Source: CAYMUR01 sp964393615 (lineage in GTDB: Bacteria > Planctomycetota > Planctomycetia > Pirellulales > Pirellulaceae). Taken from it: DNA of 64,000 nt. The notes beneath the pieces were generated by a model that had not been told where the DNA came from, did no database searches, and saw only the letters and a program-made list of their open reading frames with translations. The translations under genes were made by a program, and so were the position numbers. Below are positions 1-8,893 of this stretch, in pieces. Numbering within the stretch: the first letter of the stretch is position 1; each line of letters begins with the position of its first letter. The stretch spans positions 1 to 64,000 of the forward strand of contig CAYMUR010000004.1 of assembly GCA_964393615.1 (NCBI GenBank). Reading direction: 5' to 3'.

Positions 1-420
1 CGTTCCGACGACGCCGGCTACCGCGGTGCCCAGAAACCGGCGGCGAGAAGGTGACACCTGATGTAGGCAAGCGATCGTGATAGCGGCACCTTCTAGATTA
101 CGTTATTCAAAATGAATCCGCTGCTCCGTGCGAGTCCGCCGACAGCGCACGGCATCTAGAGTCCAGCCCTTGCGCCCTCAGCGCCACACGCCGATGACAA
201 ACTGGCCTCTAGCAAATTATAGCTGGTCGCGAGACACAAGTAAACCAACTGGCGTCTGTGGCCGACGGTGTGAGGGCTTTCTGATGTCATAGCGTTTTTT
301 GAGGAATTTGAAATCTTCGATGCACAAATCCTTGTGCTCCACAGATCGGTTCCACTCCACTCTCTGAAAGGTAATCCAGCAAGTTCTCACACTAGATTGA
401 CCACGCATTTTTTTCACTAG
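1..420. other. Spacer at window edge, no convincing gene
   Basis: No recognisable gene. A minus-strand frame at 217-417 opens with GTG, just downstream of the decayed gene at 421-960, and would encode 66 residues (Arg/Lys-rich, no motif). It could be a small downstream gene of the same former operon or a chance frame. There is no obvious ribosome binding site. Confidence 0.3.
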
Positions 421-960
421 TTAACCAGCGATGCTAAGTTCACCAACCTCATCATCGTAGTGAGATAAGATTTGATAGAGTGGGTCGTCCGTTATGGGCT
501 CACTAAGCGTTTGGGCCAACCACTTTTCCAACCCATCCCCTGCGCCCCTATGCATCGCGAAGTTGTGAAGTACTGGGTTGCACTATCGTAGCCATCTAAG
601 ACAATCATTATGCGTCCGGCTTTGACGTGTTCATAAAGTGCTGAAGTGAAAATCCGATCCTCGTCCAAACGAATAGGCCCTAACATGACACCAGCATGGC
701 CACGACATACGTGCCGAGCCACTTTTATCATCTCATCCCGCAAGATAGCTTGGGGAATACTAGACCCAGAGTAGAACTCGAAGCTGTCGATGATTTCCTG
801 GGCGCCACCAGAGCCCACCTTTTTTCGCTTGGAGGATATTAGGGGTCTCTTCTCGACATAGTTGGACTCCCAACAGAGTGGTACCCAAGAGTTGTTTTAG
901 ACGGTCGACAGCGTGTCCATCACCGACGCGAAGAATACGTTGGAAACGGGGCTTGGAATG
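421..960 (-). pseudogene. Frameshifted gene of unknown function beside the tRNA-like sequence
   Basis: Reading the minus strand, protein-like sequence continues across three frames. The first segment (about 960-826) contains RILRVGDG and DRLKQLLG. The reading then shifts at a run of six T (820-825) into a segment containing IIDSFEFYSG and GRIMIVLDGYDS. It shifts again near 565-590 into a segment containing GLEKWLAQTL and DPLYQILSHYDDE, ending at TAA (421-423). No start codon is visible at the 5' end, where a stop lies directly upstream. The LDGYDS stretch resembles a Walker B strand, but I do not recognise the family. Either the gene is decayed or the assembly has indel errors; the T6 run fits either explanation. 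Confidence 0.45.
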
Positions 961-1010
961 CGGTTATTATACCGCAAGAATGTAGTGATGAACTTATGGT
1001 TCCAGGAGTC

Positions 1011-1037
1011 GGGGGTTCGAGTCCCCTCATCCACCCA
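1011..1037 (+). tRNA. Isolated 3' end of a tRNA or tmRNA (T-arm and acceptor strand only)
   Basis: A T-arm can be folded: stem GGGGG (1011-1015), loop TTCGAGT (1016-1022), stem CCCCT (1023-1027), followed by an acceptor-like strand CATCCAC and C-C-A at 1035-1037. No matching 5' acceptor strand, D-arm or anticodon arm is found in the preceding 80 bases. The upstream text (AGGAGTC before the T-stem, an ATGTAG a little earlier) resembles the 3' part of a tmRNA, but the conserved tmRNA 5' region is absent and the upstream 540 bases read as protein on the other strand. It is best seen as a remnant, possibly the edge of an integrated element. Confidence 0.4.
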
Positions 1038-1241
1038 TTATTAATCATGGCCCAGACCTGCTGAAAATTATTTTCTGGTTAAAAGCAGCTATCGGCAAAG
1101 TGCTTTTACCGTGGAAACCAGAATCTGGACTCGCAGGGCATGGATCAGAACTGCCAACTTGCAAGACGAGTACGGGTTGATCGGTAACCCTGTCCCCGTT
1201 CTTTCCTATTTTTCAGGCTGATTTCGTGTGCTGCGACGAAC

Positions 1242-2246
1242 TTACTGGGTCCGCTGCAAGTCTTCGTCGATGGGACGTAATGGGTGAATGTCTGCTCGTT
1301 GTAAATCAGCGTGATAGGCACGGACTGCATCGCTCGGTTCGATCTCATCATCCGCTACGGCGCGCAGATAGCGAACCATTGTCAGTTGACATTCGGCGTT
1401 ATTTATTTTGCGGCCGAAGAATGCGGCGCGGGCTCCGTATTTTTTGGCTTCCCAGAGCATGGAAAACGCATCCATGGTTGTCCCAGCCGAACCGCCCAGA
1501 ATACCGATGATTATGCTCGAATCATAATGCACCAGCTGTTCCATCGCGGCCGGACCGAAATAGGGCATTTTAATGAATAGTGGCCGAGACCCGCTGGTTA
1601 CACCGGCAAGCGTGCGAGCAATAGCATCATTGACAAACCGGGGTACGTCCTCGATTGGGTTCAAGGGGGCATTTGGCGCGAAGACTTCGATGAAATGACG
1701 AAGTCCCTTCATTTCTGCCTCCAATCGAAAAGCTTTATAAGATTCCAACATTTTCAGATCGTGTTGCGCATCGTTGTTAAAGGTTACGGAAAACATGGCC
1801 AGGTCAGCCCCCAGAGTTCTCTGCTCCGGACTACCCGGGTAGTAGCCACACTGGATATGGTCAATCGTTGTCGTGCTGAAAGGTAGTGCTGGTTGTTGTC
1901 CGTAGGCACCACTCATTCCTAACCAGATATCGCTGGTGTCATTGGCACGCACGGCGGGAGTCACCGGGCTATCGTCGAAGAAACGTTCTTGAATCGTCAA
2001 TATTTCGTTGGTGCGCGGGCTTACCAGCATAATGTCGACCAGGTCTTGACGTGTTATTTGACGAATGAGGTGGTGGAATTCCTGAAGAGATCTATAGGGA
2101 AGACCTGGATTGGATTCATTGCGGTTTGGACCGGGGCTGGCTAGGCCGAATCCTAAATCGGCATCTTTGGCGTCCGTCAGAATAAAATCCCGTGAAGAGG
2201 GATCAGCCTGGAGTTGTGCTATTTTCTGGTCTAGTGATTTTTTCAT
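1242..2246 (-). CDS. Aldolase-like TIM-barrel protein, function unknown
   Basis: A 334-residue soluble protein. The C-terminal half alternates strands and helices as in a TIM barrel: LFIKMPYFGPAA near residue 225 (a Lys where class I aldolases place the Schiff-base residue), a glycine-rich phosphate-loop-like GILGGSAGTT near 250, and AAFFGRKINNAE near 275, similar to the end of DhnA/FbaB- and LacD-type class I aldolases. This suggests the DeoC/FbaB/LacD superfamily, but the substrate cannot be told. It starts at ATG 2246 with only a weak ribosome binding site. The SDR gene lies 225 bases upstream on the same strand, so the two may be co-transcribed in a sugar or acid utilisation unit; that is inference. 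Confidence 0.5.
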   Translation of the reverse strand: MKKSLDQKIAQLQADPSSRDFILTDAKDADLGFGLASPGPNRNESNPGLPYRSLQEFHHLIRQITRQDLVDIMLVSPRTNEILTIQERFFDDSPVTPAVRANDTSDIWLGMSGAYGQQPALPFSTTTIDHIQCGYYPGSPEQRTLGADLAMFSVTFNNDAQHDLKMLESYKAFRLEAEMKGLRHFIEVFAPNAPLNPIEDVPRFVNDAIARTLAGVTSGSRPLFIKMPYFGPAAMEQLVHYDSSIIIGILGGSAGTTMDAFSMLWEAKKYGARAAFFGRKINNAECQLTMVRYLRAVADDEIEPSDAVRAYHADLQRADIHPLRPIDEDLQRTQ

Positions 2247-2471
2247 AGGTTCTCGCAGTGTCTTGTCGAACGAATATTGTGTGCGGTATGCAAAGCCACG
2301 AGCGGTCTATCGAGCTTGACAAAACCCATTCCGGCCGTCAACCATTGCTGTGGATGATTGTTAACGTGTCAAAAACTAAATAAGTCCATGTCCCGAACTG
2401 GGGACCGAGATGTAGAGTACTAACGTGGTACCAACAGTCATCAACATTGATTCAGCTAAACGTGGCGTTGT

Positions 2472-3248
2472 TTAACGTAAATAACGGCCGCCGTTGATAT
2501 CCAATAGCGCGCCATTCATAAAAGCTGCCGCATCGGAAGCAAGAAATACTGCTGCGGCGGCGACTTCTTCTGCCTGGCCGTTTCGGGCCAAAGGAGTCTG
2601 TCTTGAATATTCTTGCATTTTCTCCGGAGTACTGAAAACTTCGTGGTGTCGTGTAGCAATCACGCCGGGCATAATGGCATTGGTTCGTATTTCTGGTGCC
2701 AGCTCGCGCGCCAGGGTACGTGTCATTACCTGCAACCCGCCCTTGGCGATGGCGTAGGGGCCTGCTCCGCCGGATCCCCCCGTAAAAATAGACAAGGTCA
2801 AGTTATTGACGATCGCACCTTTACCAGTGTCACGCAAATGAGGAATGGCGCGTTGCGTGACGACAAATGCACTAGTGAGATTGGTGTTCACAATTTGTTG
2901 GAACAAGTCCAGAGAGCAGTCTTCTATTCTTGCACGCTCAACAGGTGAACCGGCGTTGTTAATCAACACATCTATCCGACCAGCTTTGTCAATGAATTGG
3001 TCAACCAGATTTGTCGCGGCGGCAAAGTCAGATAGATCCGCTTGAAGTATGATCCCATCGGCACCACGTTGTTGAATAGACGCCAATGTTTCCGCGGCGC
3101 CATCACGGCTAGTGTTGTAATGGATGCCCACGAACGAACCTCGATCAGCGAGCATCTCGGCAATGGCGCGACCAATACCGACGCCGGCACCAGTCACTAG
3201 TGCGGCCCGACCTTTGAAATCCATCGATGGGTGACTTTGAGTATTCAT
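2472..3248 (-). CDS. SDR-family NAD(P)-dependent oxidoreductase (FabG-like)
   Basis: Classical short-chain dehydrogenase of 258 residues. The TGAGVGIG nucleotide-binding loop is at 19-26, NNAG at 97-100, a Ser at 153 and YAIAK at 165-169 supply the catalytic Ser-Tyr-Lys. Length and motif spacing match 3-oxoacyl-ACP reductase and sugar/polyol dehydrogenases alike, so the substrate is open. The ATG overlaps by four bases (ATGA) the end of an upstream open frame with no start (3245-3631), hinting at translational coupling. A FabF-type synthase is divergently encoded nearby, which makes a fatty-acid or polyketide role possible but does not prove it. Confidence 0.85.
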   Translation of the reverse strand: MNTQSHPSMDFKGRAALVTGAGVGIGRAIAEMLADRGSFVGIHYNTSRDGAAETLASIQQRGADGIILQADLSDFAAATNLVDQFIDKAGRIDVLINNAGSPVERARIEDCSLDLFQQIVNTNLTSAFVVTQRAIPHLRDTGKGAIVNNLTLSIFTGGSGGAGPYAIAKGGLQVMTRTLARELAPEIRTNAIMPGVIATRHHEVFSTPEKMQEYSRQTPLARNGQAEEVAAAAVFLASDAAAFMNGALLDINGGRYLR

Positions 3249-3676
3249 TTGGTATCACGGTTGTTAAGATGCAGAAGGACAACAGGGCTGGGGTGGATCG
3301 CATGGTAGTCGGTCAAAATTCGAAATGGTGACCCTTGTATTGTCATGGTGGGTTTCTTTTTCTTTTGCGTCTCGCACACGTTTGACGCTTGACCGGTGAT
3401 TTCCGGCTCCGGCATTTCCTGGCCGGTACCGCTATCATCGACGGCTTGCAGTCGTCGGGACCAGTCGTGTGCATCAAAATGCCCGAAATACCATTGCTGA
3501 CGATCGCGTCCTGCGCTCGTTATAAGTAGGTCCGTGACCAGAAAAATATAATAGCAATCCTTTCTCCGGCTGATGGATGGGGTCGTCAGTCTGGAGTAGT
3601 ACCCGGCTTCGTACAGACGATCCAGTGATCCTCAGGTGAATCTGCGATGGTTTCTATTGCTAGCAGTAAAACTCAT
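3245..3676 (-). pseudogene. Open frame without a start, overlapping the SDR start; possible broken gene
   Basis: On the minus strand a frame is open for 128 codons (3631 to TGA at 3245-3247). It contains IFLVTDLLITSAG, QQWYFGHFDAHDW and PVVLLHLNNRD. Its stop overlaps the ATG of the SDR gene (ATGA), an arrangement typical of coupled genes. Going upstream in the same frame there is a TGA at 3632-3634 and then an ATG at 3674-3676 that would add 14 residues. No family is recognised. It could be a gene broken by a nonsense mutation or by a frameshift, or a chance frame; a 128-codon opening is not rare enough to be decisive. Confidence 0.3.
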
Positions 3677-3803
3677 CTGGAAAAAATCTGCTGGATCACC
3701 TATGGATTGGCCTGAAATGTGTTGTGGGTTGCGCTGCAAAGCGCGACCAATTCTAGTGATGTCTATTCGTTTTGCAGGCCCAACGGATCCTTTGAGCGGA
3801 CGC

Positions 3804-5060
3804 ATGTTGTTAAGCGAACCGATTGTAATTACCGGTGTGGGTTTGATTACGGCGCTCGGCCAGGATTGCGAGTCCGTCTGGGATGCTGTGCGACGTGGTG
3901 ACTGTGGTGTCGGGACGTTGACAGGAATACCTGGTCTTCCTGAAGGGTTGTTGGCAGCCACTGTTGACTTGCCTGAACCGAACCACAAGATTCTTAAAGT
4001 CACGCAAATGAGCGAGATTGCCGCAGAGGAAGCCATGCAAGATGCAAAAGTGGATTTTGATCAGATTGATCGAAATCGATTTGGCTGCTGGATCGGCGCA
4101 CACATGGGAGACGATCGGGGCGCTTTGGCAGTCCAGGGTATCCCCTTTGAGGATCCAAGCATGGAGGCTAACTGGTTTGAGCAGTGGCTTCCTAATACGA
4201 CCTACACTCATCTGGCACAAAAATTTGGTCTGCAAGGACCCGGGCTATGTCACTCGACAGCCTGTGCTAGCGGACTCATCGAAATGCTATCGGCCACGCG
4301 CGCATTACGTGACGGCCAATGTGATATCGCATTAGTGGGAAGTGGAGAATCGGTGACCCGTCTGTTAACTGCCGGATTTCAACGCATGGGAGTGTTGGCA
4401 TTCGATGAGGATCCAACTCAAGCGTGTCGTCCTTTTGACCAACATCGACATGGATTCGTGTTGGGCGAAGGAGCAGCGATGTTCGTTGTAGAGCGATTAG
4501 GACACGCGCTGCGTCGAGGCGCCAAGATTTATGCGGAAGTGCGTAGTTGTCGCTGTATGGGAGAAGCTCATCATATCACGGGTCTGAATGAAAACGCGGC
4601 AACGTTAGTGCGATTAATCCATGAAACGTTACAAGATGCGAATCTGACCACGACTGACATTGGTTATGTCAATGCACATGGCACAGCGACCGAACAAAAT
4701 GACCGGGTCGAAATGCGAGGTATCCATCAAGCCATGGGTGATCAAAATAAATCGTATTGTGTCAGTGCGACGAAAGCAATGCATGGACATTTGCTGAATG
4801 CAGCAGGTTGTGTGGAACTAGCGCTTACAATACTTGCTATGCGAGATGGGTATGCACCTCCCACCCTCAATCTGACGCACCCCGATGCAGAATGCCGGTT
4901 TGATGGTGTACCTCTGGTCGGTAGAGCGAACCAATTTCAACATTCGCTGAAACTGTCATTAGCTTTTGGTGGTCATCTGGTTGCGGTTGCACTCAGTCGC
5001 TGGAACGATGTTCAGTCAGGATTCTCTTATCCCTCTACGTCAGCTGTCAAAGCCGCATAG
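3804..5060 (+). CDS. fabF: Beta-ketoacyl-ACP synthase II (KAS II)
   Basis: Condenses acyl-ACP or acyl-enzyme with malonyl-ACP in type II fatty-acid (or polyketide) synthesis. With the ATG at 3804 the protein is 418 residues, the usual FabF length; an earlier in-frame ATG at 3636 would add 56 residues that do not look like the family. The catalytic triad is intact: Cys154 in STACASG, His292 in NAHGTAT and His329 in the GHL motif, with Lys324. The Cys-His (138) and His-His (37) spacings fit KAS II. No acpP or fabG/fabH sits beside it, so this may be a secondary ketosynthase. The neighbouring SDR gene is divergent. Confidence 0.85.
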   Translation: MLLSEPIVITGVGLITALGQDCESVWDAVRRGDCGVGTLTGIPGLPEGLLAATVDLPEPNHKILKVTQMSEIAAEEAMQDAKVDFDQIDRNRFGCWIGAHMGDDRGALAVQGIPFEDPSMEANWFEQWLPNTTYTHLAQKFGLQGPGLCHSTACASGLIEMLSATRALRDGQCDIALVGSGESVTRLLTAGFQRMGVLAFDEDPTQACRPFDQHRHGFVLGEGAAMFVVERLGHALRRGAKIYAEVRSCRCMGEAHHITGLNENAATLVRLIHETLQDANLTTTDIGYVNAHGTATEQNDRVEMRGIHQAMGDQNKSYCVSATKAMHGHLLNAAGCVELALTILAMRDGYAPPTLNLTHPDAECRFDGVPLVGRANQFQHSLKLSLAFGGHLVAVALSRWNDVQSGFSYPSTSAVKAA

Positions 5061-6025
5061 CACCACAAGGACCCGGGTCCCCCACGGCACTAGAGGAACT
5101 CGTCAATATGGTTTGTGTAGTCGTAGGAGATTCAATATTCATGTTGGCCTGAGTATTGTAATCTGGACAATATTTGTAATGTCCTGAGTTCATCACGGTG
5201 TGTTTTAAATGGTGTACTGATGCGCTGTGTTGGACTGGCCCTGTGGTCCAAGTTGGATGTTGCACTGGTGGGTATTTTTTTTGTGGGCAAGCTGGACTCA
5301 CTTCGGCTGTAGGAGTCGACGAAAGCCTATTTTGTCAACACTCCAATCGAGTCTTTTCTTTGGACGAAAATTTTGCTTGGTAGTACCATTCAGCAAATCG
5401 GCCTTGGTATTTGAGATTGGTATTGGAAACGGTTTAGTACACCTTGCATACGCCGCAAACTCTGGTTTGGCCGGATCACAGTCATCGATCCTATCTTCGG
5501 ACAGCGAATCGCTTGATTCAGCAGTGCCCATGACCAATTTGCGGTGGGTCGTTAGCGTCTTGTTTGCTGGTCTCCTGCGACCTGCAGATATCGCGGCTCG
5601 TACGAGACCGTGGAAAGCTATCCAGATCAGCGGACCCATTAAATAAAATACACAAAACAGAAAACATAAATCCTTGTCTTCTGAGCCAGGGCCACAAGGT
5701 TGTTGAGCGGTTCTAGCACGTCTGATTGGATGGGTACCGTTTTTTTCCGTTTTGACCGCCGAGAATTGTGATTTTTGCAAAATAGCTGGATACGCCCCAC
5801 CCAGGTCAAATTGACTCGATGATCCTGTTTCTTTCTTTAATTTCCTTGTTTTTTTCCCGCGTGACCTAACGTGTCCACGGCTTGGCGAAAAATGAAAGCA
5901 TCGGGGTCAAAAGCCCTGTGGGACCTTAACGTAGGGCACCTGTTGTGTTGTTTGTCTCACTGTTTGGCTTGGATGGCTTCTGATGTGATTGCTTCCATCC
6001 CGCATTTCCAGGAAAGGAAAACAAA
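5061..6025. other. Spacer of about 960 bases with one weak candidate frame
   Basis: A perfect 12-base palindrome GGACCCGGGTCC (5069-5080) follows the fabF stop; it has no T-run, so it is not a clear terminator. A minus-strand frame at 5298-5780 (160 residues, TTG start) has one hydrophobic stretch, FCVFYLMGPLIWIAF, flanked by basic residues, and might be a small membrane protein. It lacks a ribosome binding site and family signature. Nothing else is supported. Confidence 0.3.
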
Positions 6026-6223
6026 ATGTCCCGCTATTGCGTACCAAGAAGACAAAATAATGATGCAGTGATTCGGCACATTAGTGAGGTCTTGCCTCGT
6101 GTACTATCTAACTATATCTCGCGCGATGATCCAAAACAAAGGCGCCGACGTATGCCAAGGCAATTGAACTTGTTTGATGATTTGATTTTGTCAATCGGAT
6201 CTTCCCGGCAGCAGGGGGCGTGA
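6026..6223 (+). CDS. Small Arg-rich protein upstream of csrA
   Basis: A 65-residue frame beginning with ATG, preceded by a good ribosome binding site (AGGAAAGGA about nine bases upstream). It carries a basic patch (QRRRRMPRQ near 38-46) followed by a hydrophobic tail. No family is recognised. It lies 102 bases upstream of csrA on the same strand and could share its transcript. A second short basic protein (12787-12996) occurs later in the window. Confidence is limited because the frame is short. Confidence 0.4.
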   Translation: MSRYCVPRRQNNDAVIRHISEVLPRVLSNYISRDDPKQRRRRMPRQLNLFDDLILSIGSSRQQGA

Positions 6224-6325
6224 CTGGTTAAGTGAGGTTTAAAGTATGGGTGACGTTGTGACGATGGCTTAAAACCAACTGAAATTCAACGAAGATGGCA
6301 ATCATGCTTGCCAGGAAAGAAAATA

Positions 6326-6556
6326 ATGTTAGTCCTAACGCGTAAACAAGACCAGATGATAGAAATTGATCCGCACATCACGATCAAAGTATTACGGATC
6401 AGGGGGCAGTCGGTGCGTATTGGAATTGAAGCTCCGGAGGAGATTTCGATTCACCGCAGTGAGTTATTGGTTTATCCAGTCGATGACGATGATGAGTACC
6501 TCGAACAAAAACATAGCTGTAATCTAGCTGGCATTGGCAACCGGACCAGCAAGTAA
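6326..6556 (+). CDS. csrA: Carbon storage regulator CsrA (RNA-binding translational regulator)
   Basis: CsrA dimers bind GGA motifs in mRNA leaders and control translation of motility, biofilm and storage genes. The protein begins MLVLTRKQDQ, the canonical CsrA N-terminus, followed by IKVLRIRGQSVRIGIEAP and the IHRSEL strand with the RNA-contacting Arg. I place the start at 6326 (after CCAGGAAAGAAA) rather than the upstream in-frame ATG at 6308, because the family begins at MLVL. It has 76 residues; the tail beyond residue 50 is acidic (DDDDEY) and slightly longer than in E. coli. No flagellar genes are adjacent, unlike many non-enteric csrA loci. Confidence 0.9.
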   Translation: MLVLTRKQDQMIEIDPHITIKVLRIRGQSVRIGIEAPEEISIHRSELLVYPVDDDDEYLEQKHSCNLAGIGNRTSK

Positions 6557-6678
6557 GGCATGCCTCGATGGTGAATGTTGCTTACGCTGCATCAATGAGC
6601 TTGCAGCAACAGGCAATTTCATGTTCTTGGTGTGCTGGAACCATTTTCAGCGAGGTGACAACAGTACCAGAACAGGTA

Positions 6679-7647
6679 TCAGCCGAGGATTTTCTGTTCA
6701 GTGAGTTCCGTGATTAATTGTCGCCAAGATGCCAGTTCGCGTTGGGGATCTACGAGGTCGAGTTTTTGTTGGCAGGCGGATTTCAAGCGACCATAAAAAC
6801 ATGGGTCCAATTCGGCACGTTGCAGTTGCTTGGCCAAGCGGTGCGTATCACCGACACGAAAATAGCCCGGATAATCCCGACCGAGTAATCCAATCGTGCC
6901 CGAGATTCGCGTGGATATCACTGGTACCTGGGCAGCAATGGCTTCCGATACTACATTCGCACCACCCTCTAATCGGGAGGTTAACACCAGTAGTTGGCTT
7001 CGCGCCAGTCGGCGCAATACGCGCCATGGTGGCACGTCACCATGCCAGTGATAACGAGCATTACGTTCTGTTTCCAGTACTGCACGGTGTTGCATTGCTG
7101 GTGTCAACGCGGCGCCAAAGTGGTCAACGCGGATTTGTGATGCGGAAGGTAATAGGCGTGCAGCCATGGCAGCTCGAAAAGGGTCTTTGACCGCACGCAG
7201 ATGGCCAATGACGCAGACTTCAAACACGTTTTTTAGCGGCACGTGTTTTCCCGTAGAATGACGTGCAGACTGGTAAATAACGCGTGTCTTATGCTGTAGG
7301 GGGCGGGGCACGTAGTGGATGGCGTCGTTCTGAAGTACTACCAGGCGAGTTGCCCATTGGAGGCTGCGGACCGCTTTTTGATGCTGCCGAATGTCTCGAT
7401 ACAAATCCGTCCCGGTGAGTGCCAAAACGATTGGTCTGTTTGGAAATTGTGTGTGGGATCGCCGCACGGATGCATAGCTGCGGCGAGCGTGTAATGCGAC
7501 CAATAGATCACACTGTTTCCCATCGTACTTTTGTTGAACCGTGACGCGCGCACCAAGTTGTCTCAATATTTTGGACCAGCGTAGGGTAGTGATCTGGTTT
7601 CCCGTATGGGAATCGCGGGAGGATGGGGTAACGATAACAATGTGCAT
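6679..7647 (-). CDS. senB: SenB-like selenosugar synthase (TIGR04348 glycosyltransferase)
   Basis: A 322-residue GT-B fold glycosyltransferase. The N-terminus IVIVTPSSRDSHTGNQ followed by TTLRWSKILRQLG, the CDLLVALHARRS segment, LALTGTDLYRD and RVIYQSA are the signature I associate with the TIGR04348 family. That family is now known as SenB, which makes a selenosugar from selenophosphate and a UDP-sugar in selenoneine synthesis. The C-terminal donor-site region has SRLEGGANVVSEAIAAQVPVI. Partners SenA (EgtB-like) and SelD are not in this window, so the pathway cannot be confirmed here. It is convergent with csrA and apparently monocistronic. Confidence 0.75.
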   Translation of the reverse strand: MHIVIVTPSSRDSHTGNQITTLRWSKILRQLGARVTVQQKYDGKQCDLLVALHARRSYASVRRSHTQFPNRPIVLALTGTDLYRDIRQHQKAVRSLQWATRLVVLQNDAIHYVPRPLQHKTRVIYQSARHSTGKHVPLKNVFEVCVIGHLRAVKDPFRAAMAARLLPSASQIRVDHFGAALTPAMQHRAVLETERNARYHWHGDVPPWRVLRRLARSQLLVLTSRLEGGANVVSEAIAAQVPVISTRISGTIGLLGRDYPGYFRVGDTHRLAKQLQRAELDPCFYGRLKSACQQKLDLVDPQRELASWRQLITELTEQKILG

Positions 7648-8222
7648 AGTGGAAGGCCAGGTAACGATATCGAAGGATCATGCATGGGGAACAAGCAACG
7701 AAAAGCAGTGAATCATGTAGTTCATCCATTGGTGGAAATGTGAAATAGAACCAATCTGTGCAGTAGGTTCTAAAATATGAGTTGACTCTTTGGAATAAAC
7801 GATTGGACTTTCCAGGACAACGTTGACTGCAGTCGTGCCTTGCCGGACTTGTGAGCGGCCCAAAACTGATTGCATTTCATGGGGTATCCAGAACACCAAA
7901 TGGAAGGAAACTAATAAAATAACACACCCTCTAGCCGGTATGTTACTGTTTTATCTTATTTGGATGGCCCAGAGAGATACTCAGGGTCATACCAATTCTG
8001 GCGACGATGAGCCACGAGGATAGTGGATCAAGAGGTAGCCGCCAAGCGAATACGAAGCCAAACAAGGGTGTAACAAAGCTGACTAGGGAGATTTGTGTTG
8101 CGGAACGATATCTTAGCAACTGGATCTTAGCAACTGGGCATCCTTAGCGAAACAGAAACCAGCAATCAGAACGCCTTGATAGAACCAAATAAGGACGCCT
8201 GCCAGATAAAAATATGGAATCT

Positions 8223-8597
8223 TCAAGACGTGATTCCTTCTCGCATCAGGTGGACAATACCAAGACCCAGCATCACTATTACGTCCTGCCAGAAGATCAT
8301 TGTTGCGGAGACCATTTGTTGTACACCAATTGAATAAGCACGATTAATCCCCAGCAATCCGACACGAAGAAGCATCAAGATGTTCCCAGCAGCTCGGGCT
8401 GATCGGAGTGGTGTTGCTGAAATCCAGCAGCTCCTGGTACTGTGAATGTGTTGATCGCTTTGGCCGTTAGCAGCGAGATGATGATCGTCAGTCGGGCAAA
8501 GGTCAATCCCGATAATTGTCGTTTGGCCCCTCGATCCGATATTATAAAAACAATATTCAGTGATCAGCACGACCAAAATCAATGTCTGGATTAACAT
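8223..8597 (-). pseudogene. Hydrophobic protein fragment, probably broken membrane gene
   Basis: A 124-codon frame with hydrophobic N-terminal (LILVVLITEYCFYN) and C-terminal (ATMIFWQDVIVMLGLGIVHL) parts joined by an unlikely His/Ser-rich middle. In the +1 frame the same middle reads TFARLTIIISLLTAKAINTF, which is much more membrane-like, so a compensating pair of frameshifts is plausible. No family assignment is possible. Confidence 0.3.
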
Positions 8598-8604
8598 GCC
8601 TGGA

Positions 8605-8730
8605 TTAACACAGTGCTGTGAGACGTATTAGAACCATGACATTGCGAATACCCAGGTCGAAGAAAAATATTTGTAACGACTTATACAGTTCGACAAGAAT
8701 CACTTCAGAGCGATGGGATGCGAGCCGACA
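8605..8730 (-). pseudogene. Hydrophobic reading-frame remnant
   Basis: An open minus-strand segment without a start, ending TAA at 8605-8607. It reads SEVILVELYKSLQIFFFDLG then IRNVMVLIRLTALC. The pattern (Glu-Leu-rich helix followed by a membrane helix) recalls small PsiE-like membrane proteins, but it is too short to assign. It lies between the two other hydrophobic remnants and may belong to the same decayed gene. Confidence 0.25.
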
Positions 8731-8734
8731 TCAG

Positions 8735-8893
8735 TCATCCGATCAATAGGCATACGGTTGCCAGGCCGAACCGTATGCATGCTACTACCATCGGTGGTAC
8801 TGTTTTCAGGTTGAATTTAGCCGTGACCAAGGCCCCTCTTCGGAGTATTGCGATGAACAGCACCAGCCAGGGGTATTTCAATGGATACCATCA
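8735..8893 (-). pseudogene. Possible remnant of a DMT/EamA-type transporter
   Basis: An open minus-strand segment without a start, ending TGA at 8735-8737. It contains YPWLVLFIAILRRGALVTAK then FNLKTVPPMVVACIRFGLAT. The order of a helix, a Lys-Phe-x-Leu loop, VPP and a second helix with Arg-Phe resembles the first repeat of EamA transporters. Only about 50 residues are visible, so the assignment is tentative. Confidence 0.25.

Noticed and set aside
5069..5080. Palindrome GGACCCGGGTCC as a terminator of fabF
   Set aside because: No loop and no T-run follow; it is too short to claim.
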